Of a stretch of DNA of 64,000 bases, positions 1-12,458 are shown one piece after another; the first letter of the stretch is position 1; each line of letters begins with the position of its first letter. Source of the stretch: Otis tarda (lineage: Eukaryota > Chordata > Aves > Otidiformes > Otididae); assembly GCA_026413225.1 (NCBI GenBank), contig CM048557.1:40162371-40226370 (forward strand), in the 5' to 3' direction. The notes below the pieces were generated by a model that saw nothing but the letters and a program-made list of their open reading frames with translations, was not told where the DNA came from and searched no databases. Both the position numbers and the translations under genes were made by a program.

Positions 1-3000
1 TTTTTGAGGGACAATCCTGGGAACCAAGCTGTTCTAATAGCTCTGGAGGTGTCTCTCCTCAACTCTATTTTCCAAGATGTGCTGGGGCAGTTACTCTTGC
101 AGCTTAGGTTTGACTAATTCTTCTGAACTTCTTCAGCAATGTTTACTGTATTAATAGGTCAAGATACCTGAACTCTTACATGAATTACAATTTTAAAAAT
201 TTCTTCTTTAATAATGAACCAAAGCTCAGTGTTTCCTCCACCGTCCAGAAACACGGAAACATTTGTCTAGAGAATGCAGTTTCCTTGATGGTGTTCTTAC
301 TGATAGAGAAGAATAAGCTTAACAGGCATTTGACTTAAAAAAAAAAGAAATTAAAAAAAATCACAGCTGTTGTTTACATGAAGACAGGAACAAAATACGG
401 AGGGCACAATTCTTGCTATAAAAGTAAACGTGAATATTCATTATCTGACCAAGCAAATCTTATTGTCTGAAATGCTGTTTTATGAAAAAAAGTCACTATC
501 TTCTGTTTGGATGATCAACTGTAATGTAAAATAGGCTTCAACTTGTCTTGTCTATTCCATCTAACCAGAAAATTGTCTTTGAATTTTGCAAGACAATATA
601 CATTTTCCTATTAGTGCAACAGTAGCAGCCCTGATAGAAAAGGTTTTTTTCTTCATCTTCTTCTTCCATACACCTCAATCACAATAGATTGTGATTATTT
701 GGCCTGTGTTTTAGTGTAATTTAATTCATTGGGATGATTAACAGAAGAACGTGCATTTTCAGAGAACAGTCCTTGTATAAAGAACAAGAGTGCTTAGACA
801 TGAGAATGCAGAACTTCTGCATTTTGTGAAGACTTTAAAATGTGATGTATATATATATATGTTTAAATGTAAGTAGGAATATTTGAATTTGTTTTAATAA
901 ATATCAAGTAAAGATACCTTTATTATTTAAATAAAAGTCAAGCATCTCCCTGCATGCCTTGTCTTTCATCAACTGTCGCATTAACCCCTTGAGCTGCCAG
1001 TGTAACTTGAAGATCTCTTACAACCAGAAACTGTACATACTGTTCTCCTAATATAGTTTCATCCATTTTCTGTTAGCTGGAATCACTGATACCTGTAGTC
1101 AACTTACAGAAAAAAAAAAGTAAAAGAAATTGTATCAGATTCAAGAATTATATTAATAATAATTGGTCTGATGGTTGGTTGTGGCAGTCAGTTTCTCTGG
1201 TCATTTTTTGTCTAGCAGGCTGGCTGGGCATTTAGCCTGGAATTTACCTACTTATGATCCTCTATAGAAATGAAGAACTAAATATTTACATCACAGTGCA
1301 GTATCTGATATTTAATAAAAGTTTGAAAATCCTTAAAGGCTCAGTCACAGTGAATTTACTACTGCTTTGTAAGCAACTATGTGCATTCCAGCTATGATTA
1401 CAGTGCCTGTGTTCATTCAGTGAAAGAAGTTTAAGTTGAACTACCTCACAACTGACATGAATTAAGATTGCACAGATGGTGTCTTCTTACGTGTATCAAT
1501 TGTTATACATTTACTCGTTAAGATACAGAAACTTAATTTCTGAGAAGTCTGAGACCCAAAACTCTGGAAAAGTAAAATATTAGCAAATACTTTTGTGGTG
1601 ATAGAAGTCGCGTACTTAGATTTTTTTTTAAAATCCTTTACTAATGCTGATAAAGGCTTAGTGGGATTTTAAAATTAAGCATTATCTTTGCCTGCTTGTT
1701 ATTTGACTTGATAAAAGAAAAATTTCTACCCTGCACTTCAGAACATCTGAGTAGTTATCTAGCTACATAGACACCTTACATTCTTGGAAACAAGTTCTTA
1801 ACTATAGTTATTTTTTTTTAACAGAGATATAGCTTTCAATTTTCAGTGTGATTTCTGTTCTAAGTCACTTCAGATATTTTCAAAATATATAATCTCTGTT
1901 GCAGGACATGTTCGTAATGAAACTGCTTATCATAACGACTCTTCTAGGGCTTTACTGTAAAAACCTAAAATCAATATTAGAACAATTTCATTTGCCTTTT
2001 GACTGAAAAAAAAACCTGATGGTTGCCTCAATAAAAGTATATGGCCTATTCCAAGTTCTCTTAACAACTGCAATTTCTGGTACTCAATTTGCATAAAGAC
2101 AAGTGTTGAAGTTCATTGGTCTGTTGGAAACTACTCTTCTTTACCTCGGTTTAAAGGAACACACATGGTTAGTATGAATTTGTACATAAAAGCTATGCCA
2201 ATATGAGAGATACACAGATGCAAAAAGCTGAGGTCCCTCAGCTGCTCACCAGTGCTATTCGTTATGCCTTTTTCATCAGTTATGACACTTATGAATCTTG
2301 CACTGACCCAAATCTACTCCCCAGTCTGGCAGAAAACTTTTACACTTATTTTGTTGGATAGGTTTTCTGCCATGCTGGTGAACTGAAAAGCTTAATGCAG
2401 AGCTTGTAAAACTCAAGATCCAGCAAAACGAAGAAAGAAGTAGACATGAAGGCCAATTTCCCTCTCTCGGCAGCTCTAATGTGTAATTTCACCCTGAATT
2501 AACATAAAGACAATTATATATTGTGGTAATATTATAGTAGGAAAATCTAAATAGGAAAGAGCTTCTCTAAGCATTATCTTCTTTCTCTCTTACAGCATTA
2601 CATGAAAAAAAGAATGTATTTCATGCCTAGAGAAAGGGAAGTGACCTTTGCAGTCATTTAGAGGATAAGTTTCTTGAGAAAGATAATTCCTAGCGGAACA
2701 CAGTGTCCAGTTCTCTGAGAGGATAACTGAATTTTTCTTCTTTACAGCTATGGCAAGTAATTTACTATTTGTTCCTTTATTGCTTCTCTGGTAAACTAAA
2801 ATAATAAAAATAATGTCAACAGGAGTAAATAAACATCAAAGTTACAGTAGACTAATGTACTGAATACAGAATGCATAGAATCCTTAAGTGGAAAGTGCAA
2901 GGTAGTGAGAGAATGATGAATGGTACTTGGAGTGACACAGAATTGTGTTGTAACAGTGGGAAGGGAAGTAGTGAAGGAAAATAGTTTCATCGCATGGAGC

Positions 3001-5450
3001 TAGTAGGCACTTCTGATCCATGGCCTATTCTTATTTATCTATTCATATCATTTATCTTTACTCTGAGAAAACATATAATCTCATCCCACACCATCACCAT
3101 GGGAGAAAGTTACTTACTTACTTACTTATTTACTTACTTACTTACATAATTTTATGATTTCTTGTACTCTGAAGTAAGTTAATTCCATGCCAATTTTACC
3201 AGGAAAAAAAAATCTTATAGATGCTTATGGATACTGTAAAATGAGACTAGGAAGGAGAGTGAAGTATTTCTATTTGTTCTGGCTATCAGAAAAAAATTAT
3301 AGTTCCCACTTTGTCAAGGTTTGGAAAGAGATCTTGAGCTGCTATTATGGGAAAGGATCTTTTCTAAATATTCTTTGTGACCCTAACTGTAGCATATGTC
3401 TGAAGACAGTGTTCAAAGACCGGATGCCAGTGGTGCTGAATTGAAACCATGCAGGATAGTGGATTATAAACCCTGTGGGATGATCTGACTGGGAATCGAG
3501 AGAAAGGAGTTTTGTTCTGAGTTCTGTCTTCCTGGGATTCACACCATGAGAATAAATTTTAAGTGGGCTGGTCCTCCTGAAAAAAAATTTGCTACATTAT
3601 CTGAATCATTTGGATAATGAATAAGTCTGATTACTATTTTAATTGATAAAACTATTACCACATAATGCATGATCCAAAGTAGAAGAAGCACATGGCACCC
3701 CATAGTAAGAGGAAGATATTCTTTATCATCTTCAGCACTAGGGAAGTAAAAATAATAATAAATATCTTGGATATTATGATTCAATGTATTCTTCATATGA
3801 ATTTTTGTATGGATACGATACCTACTGAAATAGTGCTGATTGGTACAAGAAACAGACAGGTAACTTGTGGTAATGATTTAAAGTGATTTAGGGTTCTGCA
3901 TAATCAGATGCTGAGAACTTATTTGAAAAATTACAGTGGGAATTAAGGAATGGAACACTGATAAGCCTTTCTTCTTGTAACAAAAGGAGAATTTGATCTT
4001 CCTGTCAGGTCTCCTAGTATGTTCCAGCTCCAGTCAGCCTGTGCTTCAGGCTTAAAACAGTAGAAAATGGGATGGTAAGGAGAATCCAATACATTGTAAA
4101 TATAGTCAGTGAGAGCATTTGATTGTAAAGTATTGTTGGGATGTATGTAGGCAACCTGGTCAGCTTTCCTGGTTTCTAGAAGCCTCTTCCTTTGCATACT
4201 CTTCTTCATTTATTAGAAGGAAGAAAAAAATAGCTGTGTTTGTACTTTTTAACAATCTAGAAATGTAGAGTTTCTTACATATTTGCAGTGTTTGGCTATT
4301 ACATTACAGATGTTACAATCACACTCATCTAAATATGTACTAATCTAATATATTAATCATCTTTGGGGTTTGTATTTTCACCTTCTCAGTTACACACTTG
4401 TTTCTTCCCACGTACTAGGCCATTGAACTGATTCTTATGAAAATCTAAACACAGTATGTGGAGATATATGCGTATTTAAAAATGTGGACCTTTTGGAAAT
4501 ACTCAATAAATATTTATCTTAATTATATTTGACTTTAGGGCAATGCAAAATATAGATGCTGCATTCAAATTAAATGTTTTTATGAATTCCTATATAATCA
4601 TTAAAGTTCCATGTTCCTGATAAGCTGAATTTTGTCTTAGAAAGGTGCATAAGTACACCTTAGATTTGTCATTCTTTTTTTTTGAACAGCTAATGTGCTT
4701 TCCCCATCACAGACTATGAAATCAGTGCCAAATTTTAAATTTTTCAGCAATCATTCAAACCTATCCAATCTCAGTTTCCACAGGAGTTTGTCAAGATCGG
4801 TTCAACAATTTACATGACCCTTTTTCTCTATTCATTGTTGTAGAGTGGCCATGCCTATGAAGTCATTAGCTCGACAGATTTTCCAAATATTCCTTGGCCC
4901 CTAAACTATTGGTGTAGGAGATGTTAGTCAAATGAGATAGGAACTTAACTCCTTTCAAGAAGCCTTTTCTAGCTCAGTGACTACTAATTTCCCTTTTTTC
5001 TTCAGTTCAGTTTAATCTACAATTATCAGCATGGGACCACAAAGACGAAAGATGATTTCAACGAACTATAGGCTGGCTTTCTATCGTTTTGAATTAATTT
5101 CTGCGTGAACAAAGACTCAGGTAAACCTTGTTTATGAAAACCAAATGAACTCAATCCTAGAATGTTCATTCCACCCTAGTAATTAGAGCTGCTGATTAAC
5201 ACCTCACATTCACAGCACTTGCATAAACATAAACCTCAGCAACAGCAACAGAAAGTGTCATTAGGACAATCTTAAGAACAAGAAACCTGTCACCTGCTGC
5301 TGACACCGAAGTTTGTTGATTGAGCTGAAATACGTTGCTGGCATATAATACTGCAAAGTAACAGGCGGAGATCTCTATCTCTCTGCAGCAGAGGTGAAAT
5401 TTTAAGTCACTGAGCGACCAGGGAGGAACAGTAAAAGGGATTCTGAATTT
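1..5450. other. Single-copy AT-rich DNA, no gene recognised
   Basis: This stretch contains no protein, RNA gene or young transposon that I can recognise. It holds A/T runs (for example 337-360), a short (TA)n run at 847-860, and the (TTAC)n microsatellite listed separately. The open frames here are short, mostly without homology-like motifs, and consistent with chance. It could be intergenic or intronic. Confidence 0.6.
3110..3145. repeat. (TTAC)n microsatellite
   Basis: About nine units of a TTAC tetranucleotide run in tandem, with one unit changed to TTAT. The tract is likely to be length-polymorphic. The repeated CTTAC on this strand also creates a string of spurious minus-strand splice-donor-like words, which should be ignored. 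Confidence 0.95.
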
Positions 5451-5545
5451 GGGCCTGATTTTGTCCTACATACCCCCTGTTCTTGAACGTCTTCACTTTG
5501 AAGTAACAAAGTGTGAATGGATGACATTTTGTGAACTACCTTTCA
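5451..5545. repeat. Possible ancient amniote interspersed repeat fragment
   Basis: The segment begins with GGGCCTGATTTTGTCCTAC and contains CTTCACTTTGAAGT. This resembles the degenerate GGGCCTGATTCTG...TCAATGGGAG family known as a very old repeat in reptiles and birds. The match is from memory and weak. Confidence 0.25.
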
Positions 5546-8500
5546 CCATTACTACTGAAACCTCTCACTAGGAAAAAAGAGAAAAAATTATATATCTTGC
5601 CTTGTGCTTGATTATCTTTTCTCATACTACAAGCTAGTCCCCTGGTAGAGCACTGTAAAATCAGATCCTTAACTGTGTCTTCCTCAACATAGTAACAGAG
5701 AAGGGACAACTACATGTGTTGAGGAACAGAGAATGTTTCAGAAACTATAAAGTGGATACAGGAAAGGCAAAAGACAATTAATTAAATTTCTTTGGGCTTT
5801 TTTTGGGTAAAAAATATCCCAGGACTTGAAGGAGAGAGCTTATACAACTAAGACCTTCCCCTGGTGATTAAAAAAAAGGCTTTGGGGATGTTTTGCTGAG
5901 TCAAACAAGGCACAGTGCTGGAATAGGAAACCTAGAATTGATTTTATTAAGATGATTAAAAGGATATCTTATAGTTGTCCTATCCTGGATAGGTTTCTGA
6001 GAAAAGTGTAAGTTATTTAGATAAAACAAAAGAGAGGAAAAAAAGGAGAAAGAATGGAAAATACCAAAATTTGGCTGATTGTCCAAGAAGTGTCTTCATT
6101 ATACCCAAGTTGAGACTGTTTTCATTAGAAGCATTGAAAGACGGTTTAAGAAAAATGTGTATAGCTGGAGCTGAGCAACTGGATGAGCACATAACATTAA
6201 TCTCTGTGGCTAATCCCAGCATAGACTGGCAGATTGTACAGACATTAATGATACCAGCCATTTTCCAATATAAACAGGGTAAAAACTCGTTGTAATTTTA
6301 CATGAATAGAGGGGAAGAGGATGCATAGGACATCAGATTAAGAATGACGAAGAGGGGTTTGAAAAATAGTCATTGATGTTGGTTGAGTTTTCTCCATGTT
6401 TCCTAAATTCACTTCTAAGATCTCCGTGGGCTTTTTTTTTCATTTATTTTTTCATATTTTCATAGGGAAATGACTCATATTTGAATTTGTATTTTTATTT
6501 CTGCTTATTTAAGAACTTAATAAATACCTTAAAACAAAAGTTCTCTATGTGTTACCATGCTAGCCACCCACTGGTAGAAATCCACTTAGAGCGGGAATTT
6601 CACCGGTAGAGGGCAGGACCTATTTACTATTCCTAGTTTTCTTGTATTTATGACTTCTAGTTAAAATATGGTACAAATAAGAGCTGAATTTCATTTGTGA
6701 AATACAAGGGCAGAACAACAAAAAGGTTGTGTCTATAGTTAACTCTGAAATATTGGCCACAATATATCCACATTAATGAAAAGACATAATAAAATCTACA
6801 TTTCAATTTTAATTCAAGATTATTCATGTCCTAATTAAACACAAGACTCTTTGGGGATTTTTTTGGTCATCAGAAATGAGATCGCTGTTGAAGTAGAATG
6901 TACATATTTTTTTCTATACAAGGATTTCAAAGTATATTATGAAAAATGAAAATCACTATGATTCTGTGACATATTTATTATTATACTCACCTTGAAAGTA
7001 GTTAAATAAAAAGAAAAAAAAAAACTCACGGGCAGACAACGAGTGGGTGATAGAGATGAAAATAGGAGTCAAGAGTTCCAGTGGTTAATCTTTCAAACAC
7101 CAAGTTAGTATTCTTTCCAAATTTTTAAGGTCTTGTTTGAAGGATGTTTTTAATCTACACAGTCTTAAATTACATCTTTTAACATTGTCTGTTTTGAAGG
7201 TTGATAAAAGACTTTTTTTAACCATTTGGTTGCTTATTTTTTTAAAAGTCTCTTATATTCTTACTTGTTTGCAAACTAAAATCTTTCACCACATTTATTA
7301 TCTCAGTATTAATCCAGTAGCTAGGAGAACTCCAATCAACAAGGATGGTTGCACTGTAGTATGGGCAAATACTATGGAAACAGGTGTGATAGAGAAGGAA
7401 AGTACAGAACTGTGAGAACCTCCAAGAAGACAGAGGTTATGTAAAATACTACTGTTAAATATACATAGGATTTACTCTTAGCGTATGCTGTTTACATATA
7501 ATACCTAATAAATGTATTTCACTAAAATTTAATATGTCCCTGTAGTATAATTACATAAAACAGATGTGTATTCAATCTAGCAAAAAAGAAAGAAAAGAAT
7601 GAAACAAAGAAGGAAAAAATTTCACAGAGTTTAACACAGACTAACTCTATCTCCGACTTGTAAAATATAATTTTGTTTTGCAATCTTCTTGAATGTTACC
7701 AGTTAAATTTTACTTCTTTAAGTGCATCTGCTTTTACACAATGAAGTGCATTTTGATGGAACTTCTGACAGAGGGGAAAAAATGAATGTGCTTCTTGTCT
7801 GTAGAGTCTCTCCTAAACCATATCTGAAATAGTAAGAACAAATTGTCCCAATAATATTGACTCAATCAGATCATATGGTGAAACATTTCCAGACATATTG
7901 ATAAATTCATTGATTCTTCCCATTCTTTCGGTCACTGGACTATAGAAAAAGGGATCACTAGCCATTTGACCTTCATTGTGTATTAAATAAACACCAGATG
8001 GTAAGGATTCATTCAGTAAATCTATTCTTTCTTCTTCATAGTCATGTTCACACTGTTGCTTCCCACTGAGTCTTTATCTTTATTTGTCATGGTGCCAAAG
8101 CTGCCTCTATAGCACCTTTCATGCATCACAGCTTTCAAATCTTGTCCCATTAGTTTCATTTTGTTTCTATCATAAATAATCTACTACTTTCTCATACACT
8201 CTTTCATTACCTAATAATGCTCAGTCTTTGTACAAAAGGGTAAAGTATTAAAAGGTTAGTGAGTACAGTTTGCCCATTAGTACATAGTCTGTGTGACACT
8301 TGATTAGAGAAAAAATGTAAGCCACAGGTAATAATTATGCATTCTATGAAATATCCATACTTTCGATAACTAGGGATATTTTTTTTTTGTTTGAATGACC
8401 CTTCCATTTTAAACATGTTACTATCTAGAAATTGAGAACATGAAATTTGACTCAGTAAGAGTTAGGTGCCTGGAATTTAGCCATTTTGAATATCTGTCCA

Positions 8501-9833
8501 CTGGACCCTCTTTTTGAAAGATATGGACTTAAGGAGGATTTACAACTTCATAGTAAGGGCTCTTTGGATCCAGATTTAGATTTCTAAATGACCCAAAGTT
8601 GAAAATCAAGATTTTGGTTCTGAACTATTATTAGTTCAAATAGGTGACAAAAACCATAACAATATAATTCAACCTTGCATATAGAAGTGTAGTATGTACT
8701 TCTGTGAAAAAAAGACTGTTTTTTTCCTCCCTCATTTTACTCAAGAATAGTAGGAGATCACCAAGTGTTATCACATCTCAGATATGTTACTGATGGAAAA
8801 AAGACTCCACCCAAATATCTAATAGAAAATATTTGATATTGGAATTATATTACTAGTAAAAAGATAACACAATCAAAATTTGGTGATTATTTAAAGGACA
8901 ATGATATCTGTACATTATATCGGCACACAAACTATGGTCTTTGAAATAATCTTGTGCTGTGAGCTTCAAAGTTCACCCATGTTTTAGGGATTGGAGTTCT
9001 TTTAGTGGGTTGTTTGTTGTGGTTTTTTTTTTGTTTTGTTTTGTTTCTCTTTTGTATTTAGGCATTGCAGTGCAAGTACACTGGAAAGGAGAGAAACTAT
9101 AAGGAAAAACTTCTGACTCAGTGGGTTTCTGATCATAGTCAACAAACAAGAGATTTAACTCCCCTGATCACAAAGAAACACTAGTGCTACCATGACTTTT
9201 GATGTTTCCTGGATCTCAGAGTGCATTCTGTTAATCTGCAGTTAGCATATCCTTTTCCAAATAAATAGTAGAGACAGTAAATATTCCCCTGCCCCATTAC
9301 TAAGGCATCTTTTTTCATTAGGTAGCACACACTGAGTACCACATTACAGTTTATTCCCTATAGCTGAAACAGAAAAACTATACCTTAATTGAGAACAGAG
9401 GGGGCTGTTTGTCAGGGGTTGTTTTTATTGTCTACCTGCTTATTCTTATCTTCCCCCTGATACTGCAGGAGTCTGAGGATACCAGAAGAGAGAGAGGGAT
9501 AAATGGCCAGACTGTAGAGATCATGTCTACCCTATTGCCTAGGTGACACCACTGCAGTCATTTGTTGTCACATGCTCAGTGGCTGTGACTGCTTAGTTCG
9601 CCTGCATCGGGCAGTGCCTAACACCCTGTGCACAGCCAGTTGAAGTGGATAAGTTGGGGAGAACAATTAAGTTCAAAATGTATTTCTTAATCATGATTCA
9701 TTACTCTATTGTCAGCACAGAAGCTTGGAATACTTTCTGGATTAACCCAAAGAAGCAGCCACTTTTTGAAGATGAATGAACAGTTTTTAATACATGCATC
9801 TTTGTTAATGGCCTGCAAAAATGTGTTACTAAC
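5546..9833. other. Single-copy AT-rich DNA, no gene recognised
   Basis: No recognisable gene or young transposon is seen. An open frame around 6071-6295 (+) is discussed in the findings. The T-rich tract near 9011-9047 is listed separately. Confidence 0.6.
9011..9047. repeat. T-rich/(TTTTG)n low-complexity tract
   Basis: A run of ten T's is followed by TTTTG units. This is simple low-complexity DNA. Confidence 0.85.
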
Positions 9834-10986
9834 TGTCGTAGTTCAGCCCCGATTGGGACCAGACTACACAGTCTCTCACTCCCCCCACCCTTCGAGAGAA
9901 TAGGGGGAGATAATTTAAGAAAAACGGCTCGAGGTTTGAGATAAGGATGGGGAGAAATCCTTAAAGCCACCGTTAAGGGCAAAACAGACTCGACTTGAGG
10001 AAAACTATTCATTTATTACTAAAAACAGCAGGATAATGAGACAGAGAATAAGATAAGATCCCCCCACCCCTCCCTCTTCCCAAGCTTAATATTATCTCTA
10101 CTACCTCCCCCCCCCACCTCCAAGCAGCACAGGGGGGAAGAGGGAATGGGGGTTGCGGTCAGTTCATCACGCATTATTTTACGCTGCTGCTTCATCATCG
10201 GGGGAAGAACTCCTCCCATTCCTCCCCTGCTCCGTTGTGGGGTCCCACCCATGCACCACAGTCCTTCGTGAAACTGCTCCGGCGTGGGTCATCTCTTCCA
10301 CGGGTGCTGTCTCTCCAGAATGGCTGCCCCAGCGGGCCTTCCATCGGCCACAGCCTCCTTCAGGCCTCCACCTGCTCCGGCATGGGGTCCTCCACAGCCT
10401 GCAGGTGGATCTCTGCTCCTCTGTGGACCTCCATGGGCTGCAGGAGGACAACCTGTTCCACCATGTTCATCACCACAGGCTGCAGGGGAATCTTGGCCAG
10501 GAGCCGCATTACTCCTCCCCCTCCTTCTTCACTGACCTTGGCGTCTGCTGCTGTTCCTCTCACAAGAAGAGTTCTTCACAACAGGCTGGCAGACACCTCT
10601 CAGAATCACTTCACATCATCCATCTCATCTTCTCTCCACTTCTTGCAGCCAGGCCGGGCTGAGTCGGGTCCAGTCGGCCCCCCGGCGGGAGGCCAGAGGG
10701 TGAGGCCTGCAAGGCCCACAAGGCTCACGCCTCACCCTCTCTGGCCCCACTCAGCTGCTTCACATCTTCTCTCCTTTTTTTTTTTTTCTGTTTTCCCCTT
10801 CTTAAACACATTATTGCAGAGGTGTTATCATGGAACATTCTGCTACCAAGTGGCTCCGCCTTGGCCAGCAGCGGGTCCACCGTAGGCCCGGCCGAGTCCA
10901 CTGAGCAAAGGGGAGCAACTTCTAGCAGTTTCCTACAGAAGCTACCACCTTAGGCCCCCCCGCCCTCACTAAACAAAACCACAACA
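9834..10986 (-). mobile_element. Solo LTR A of an avian ERVL-like endogenous retrovirus
   Basis: This is a 1153-bp LTR in minus orientation. Its sense 5' end (right side) starts TGTTGTGG and its sense 3' end (left side) closes as CTACGACA, giving canonical TG...CA termini. The flanks are CTAAC (9829-9833) and CTAAT (10987-10991), a 5-bp target-site duplication with one mismatch. The sense polyadenylation signal AATAAA is at 10012-10017. The usual TATTTAAG box is altered here to TGTTTAAG (10801-10808). The sequence is much more GC-rich than its surroundings. No internal retroviral sequence adjoins it, so it is a solo LTR left by recombination. The 5-bp duplication favours a class III (ERVL) integrase; that classification is inference. 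Confidence 0.9.
10012..10017 (-). terminator. LTR A polyadenylation signal AATAAA
   Basis: The AATAAA hexamer is read on the minus strand, within the part of the LTR shared by all full-length copies. It would direct 3' end formation of a transcript from this LTR or of one running into it. Confidence 0.6.
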
Positions 10987-12074
10987 CTAATGTAGTATTA
11001 GCTTTGGTTTTAAACTTTACCAGAAAAAAAAAGTTTAACTTAAAAAGACAAATCTTTAATGCTTGCTACCTCCTTGTGTGCACATTTTGAAGTATTACTT
11101 CCCAGGAATAGCTTTTAAACTCAGTATATATTTCAAAGAACAGAAATTCAACATCGAACCAAATGAAACAGAATACATTGAAAGACAGTGTCACTGCTGT
11201 TCTGCATTGCTTAAAATTTGTGCTTACTTTGAAAATCTGGCTAGAGACCCATTGGTTTTGTTCTTTCCTTGACTCCAACACAGAGCTAGCAATGAAGCAG
11301 TTATTGATTATATCCTCTGTGATGATTACTAGTTCTAATCTGTTTAGTCCTAGAGATATTTTAGTGATTTTGCTTATATTTTATTTTTGAGATGCTAACA
11401 AAATTACCAATTTATCCTATGAATAGTCTCTTCTGGATGACATTTAACTACCTGACTCAAATGCAACACAAAATTTATACTTACATTTACTTTCTTGTAG
11501 TTACAATAATTGGAAATTGTATTACTTGGTCAAGGTTATTTTGTGTTCTTAGGCTTCAAAAATATTTGATGGAGGAGGAATGATGTCACTTTAAACCTGC
11601 TATTTAGCTTTAAGAGCTGAAAAAGGCAGTGTAACCCCCTCATGCATAAATATATCACCTTAAGTTTATATTTCACTACTTTTAAAAAGTACTGAAGAAT
11701 ATGCCACAATATGTCTTGTTCTAGCAGCTGAAAAATTATGCTATGACTAAAATGACATCATTCTGCCTCCCACAGAATGTTTTGGCTCTGAGAGCTCAAG
11801 GAGCAGACGAAATTAACATAAAATGTCACTGTCATACAGAAAGGAAGAAAAAATATCAACATCTTCTGCATTTCTTTCACGGATCTGAGTAGGAGGTCAC
11901 CATAAAGCATGTCACAAGAACTTTGAGGATAAAACAGAACCTTTTACTAAAGGCCAATACAAGCATTGTTCACATTTTCAGAATAGGGCTTACTGTAAAT
12001 GAAGATGGTCCCTAGGATTTGTGTTTCTTCTGGGTGCTAAGAGTTACTCCATAGGACGCTTTCGTTTATCTTTA
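10987..12074. other. Single-copy AT-rich spacer, no gene recognised
   Basis: Nothing recognisable lies between LTR A and the next CR1 piece. The short open frames on both strands overlap one another and show no domain. Confidence 0.55.
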
Positions 12075-12433
12075 TAGAATAATAGAATCATAGAACAGTT
12101 TGGATTGGAAGGGACCTTTAAAGGTCATCTAGTCCAAGCCCCCTGCAAGGAGCAGGGACATCTCCAATTAGATCAGGTTGCCCAGAGGGCTGTCCAACCT
12201 GGCCTTGAATGTTTCCAGGGATGGGGCATCCACCACCTCTCTGGGCAACCTGTTCCAGTGTTCTACCACCCTCAGTGTAAAACATTTTTTCTTGATGTCT
12301 AGTCTGAATCTACCTCCCTCTATTTTAAAACCATTACCCCTCATCCTATCACAATGGGCCCTACTAAAGAGTTTCTCCCCATCTTTCTTATAAGATCCCT
12401 TTAGGTACTGGAAAACAGCTATAAGGTCTCTGC
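12075..12433 (-). mobile_element. CR1 LINE 3' fragment (5'-truncated)
   Basis: This is the antisense 3' end of a CR1 element. The left end has tandem ATAGAATCATAGAA-type terminal repeats, followed by the conserved 3' UTR word TTGGAAGGGACCTTTAAAG and then the C-terminal ORF2 region. It is truncated at about 12433, as is usual for CR1 after incomplete reverse transcription. No target-site duplication is visible, which is normal for CR1. Divergence from the 3' ends of the other copies looks modest, so it is a relatively young insertion. Confidence 0.93.
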
Positions 12434-12458
12434 AAGACTTAAAGAGTTTAAAACCCAC
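12168..12458 (-). pseudogene. CR1 ORF2 C-terminal remnant
   Basis: A 96-codon open frame on the minus strand encodes the C-terminal tail of the CR1 ORF2 protein. It includes the hallmark words YLKGSYKKDGEKLFSRAHCD, FRLDIKKKCF and VEHWNRLPREVVDAPSLETF. The endonuclease and reverse transcriptase domains are absent through 5' truncation, so it cannot function. The first dozen or so codons lie outside the element and are host sequence read by chance. The natural ORF2 stop appears to be retained after GNLI. Confidence 0.85.

Noticed and set aside
925-1080. Minus-strand terminal exon (open frame containing MDETILGEQYVQFLVVRD)
   Set aside because: The good acceptor upstream is followed by an in-frame TAA before this frame, and the only other AG has no close pyrimidine tract. 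A 42-codon open frame is common by chance.
3110-3145. Array of direct repeats as a possible CRISPR
   Set aside because: It is a simple TTAC microsatellite with no spacers, in a eukaryotic genome.
3187-3444. 85-codon plus-strand open frame as a gene
   Set aside because: No domain, signal or splice support, start directly after a microsatellite, and overlap with open frames on the other strand. Consistent with chance.
10153-10885. Overlapping open frames of 169 and 216 codons as genes
   Set aside because: They fall inside LTR A and match the LTR-internal frames of copies B, D and E.
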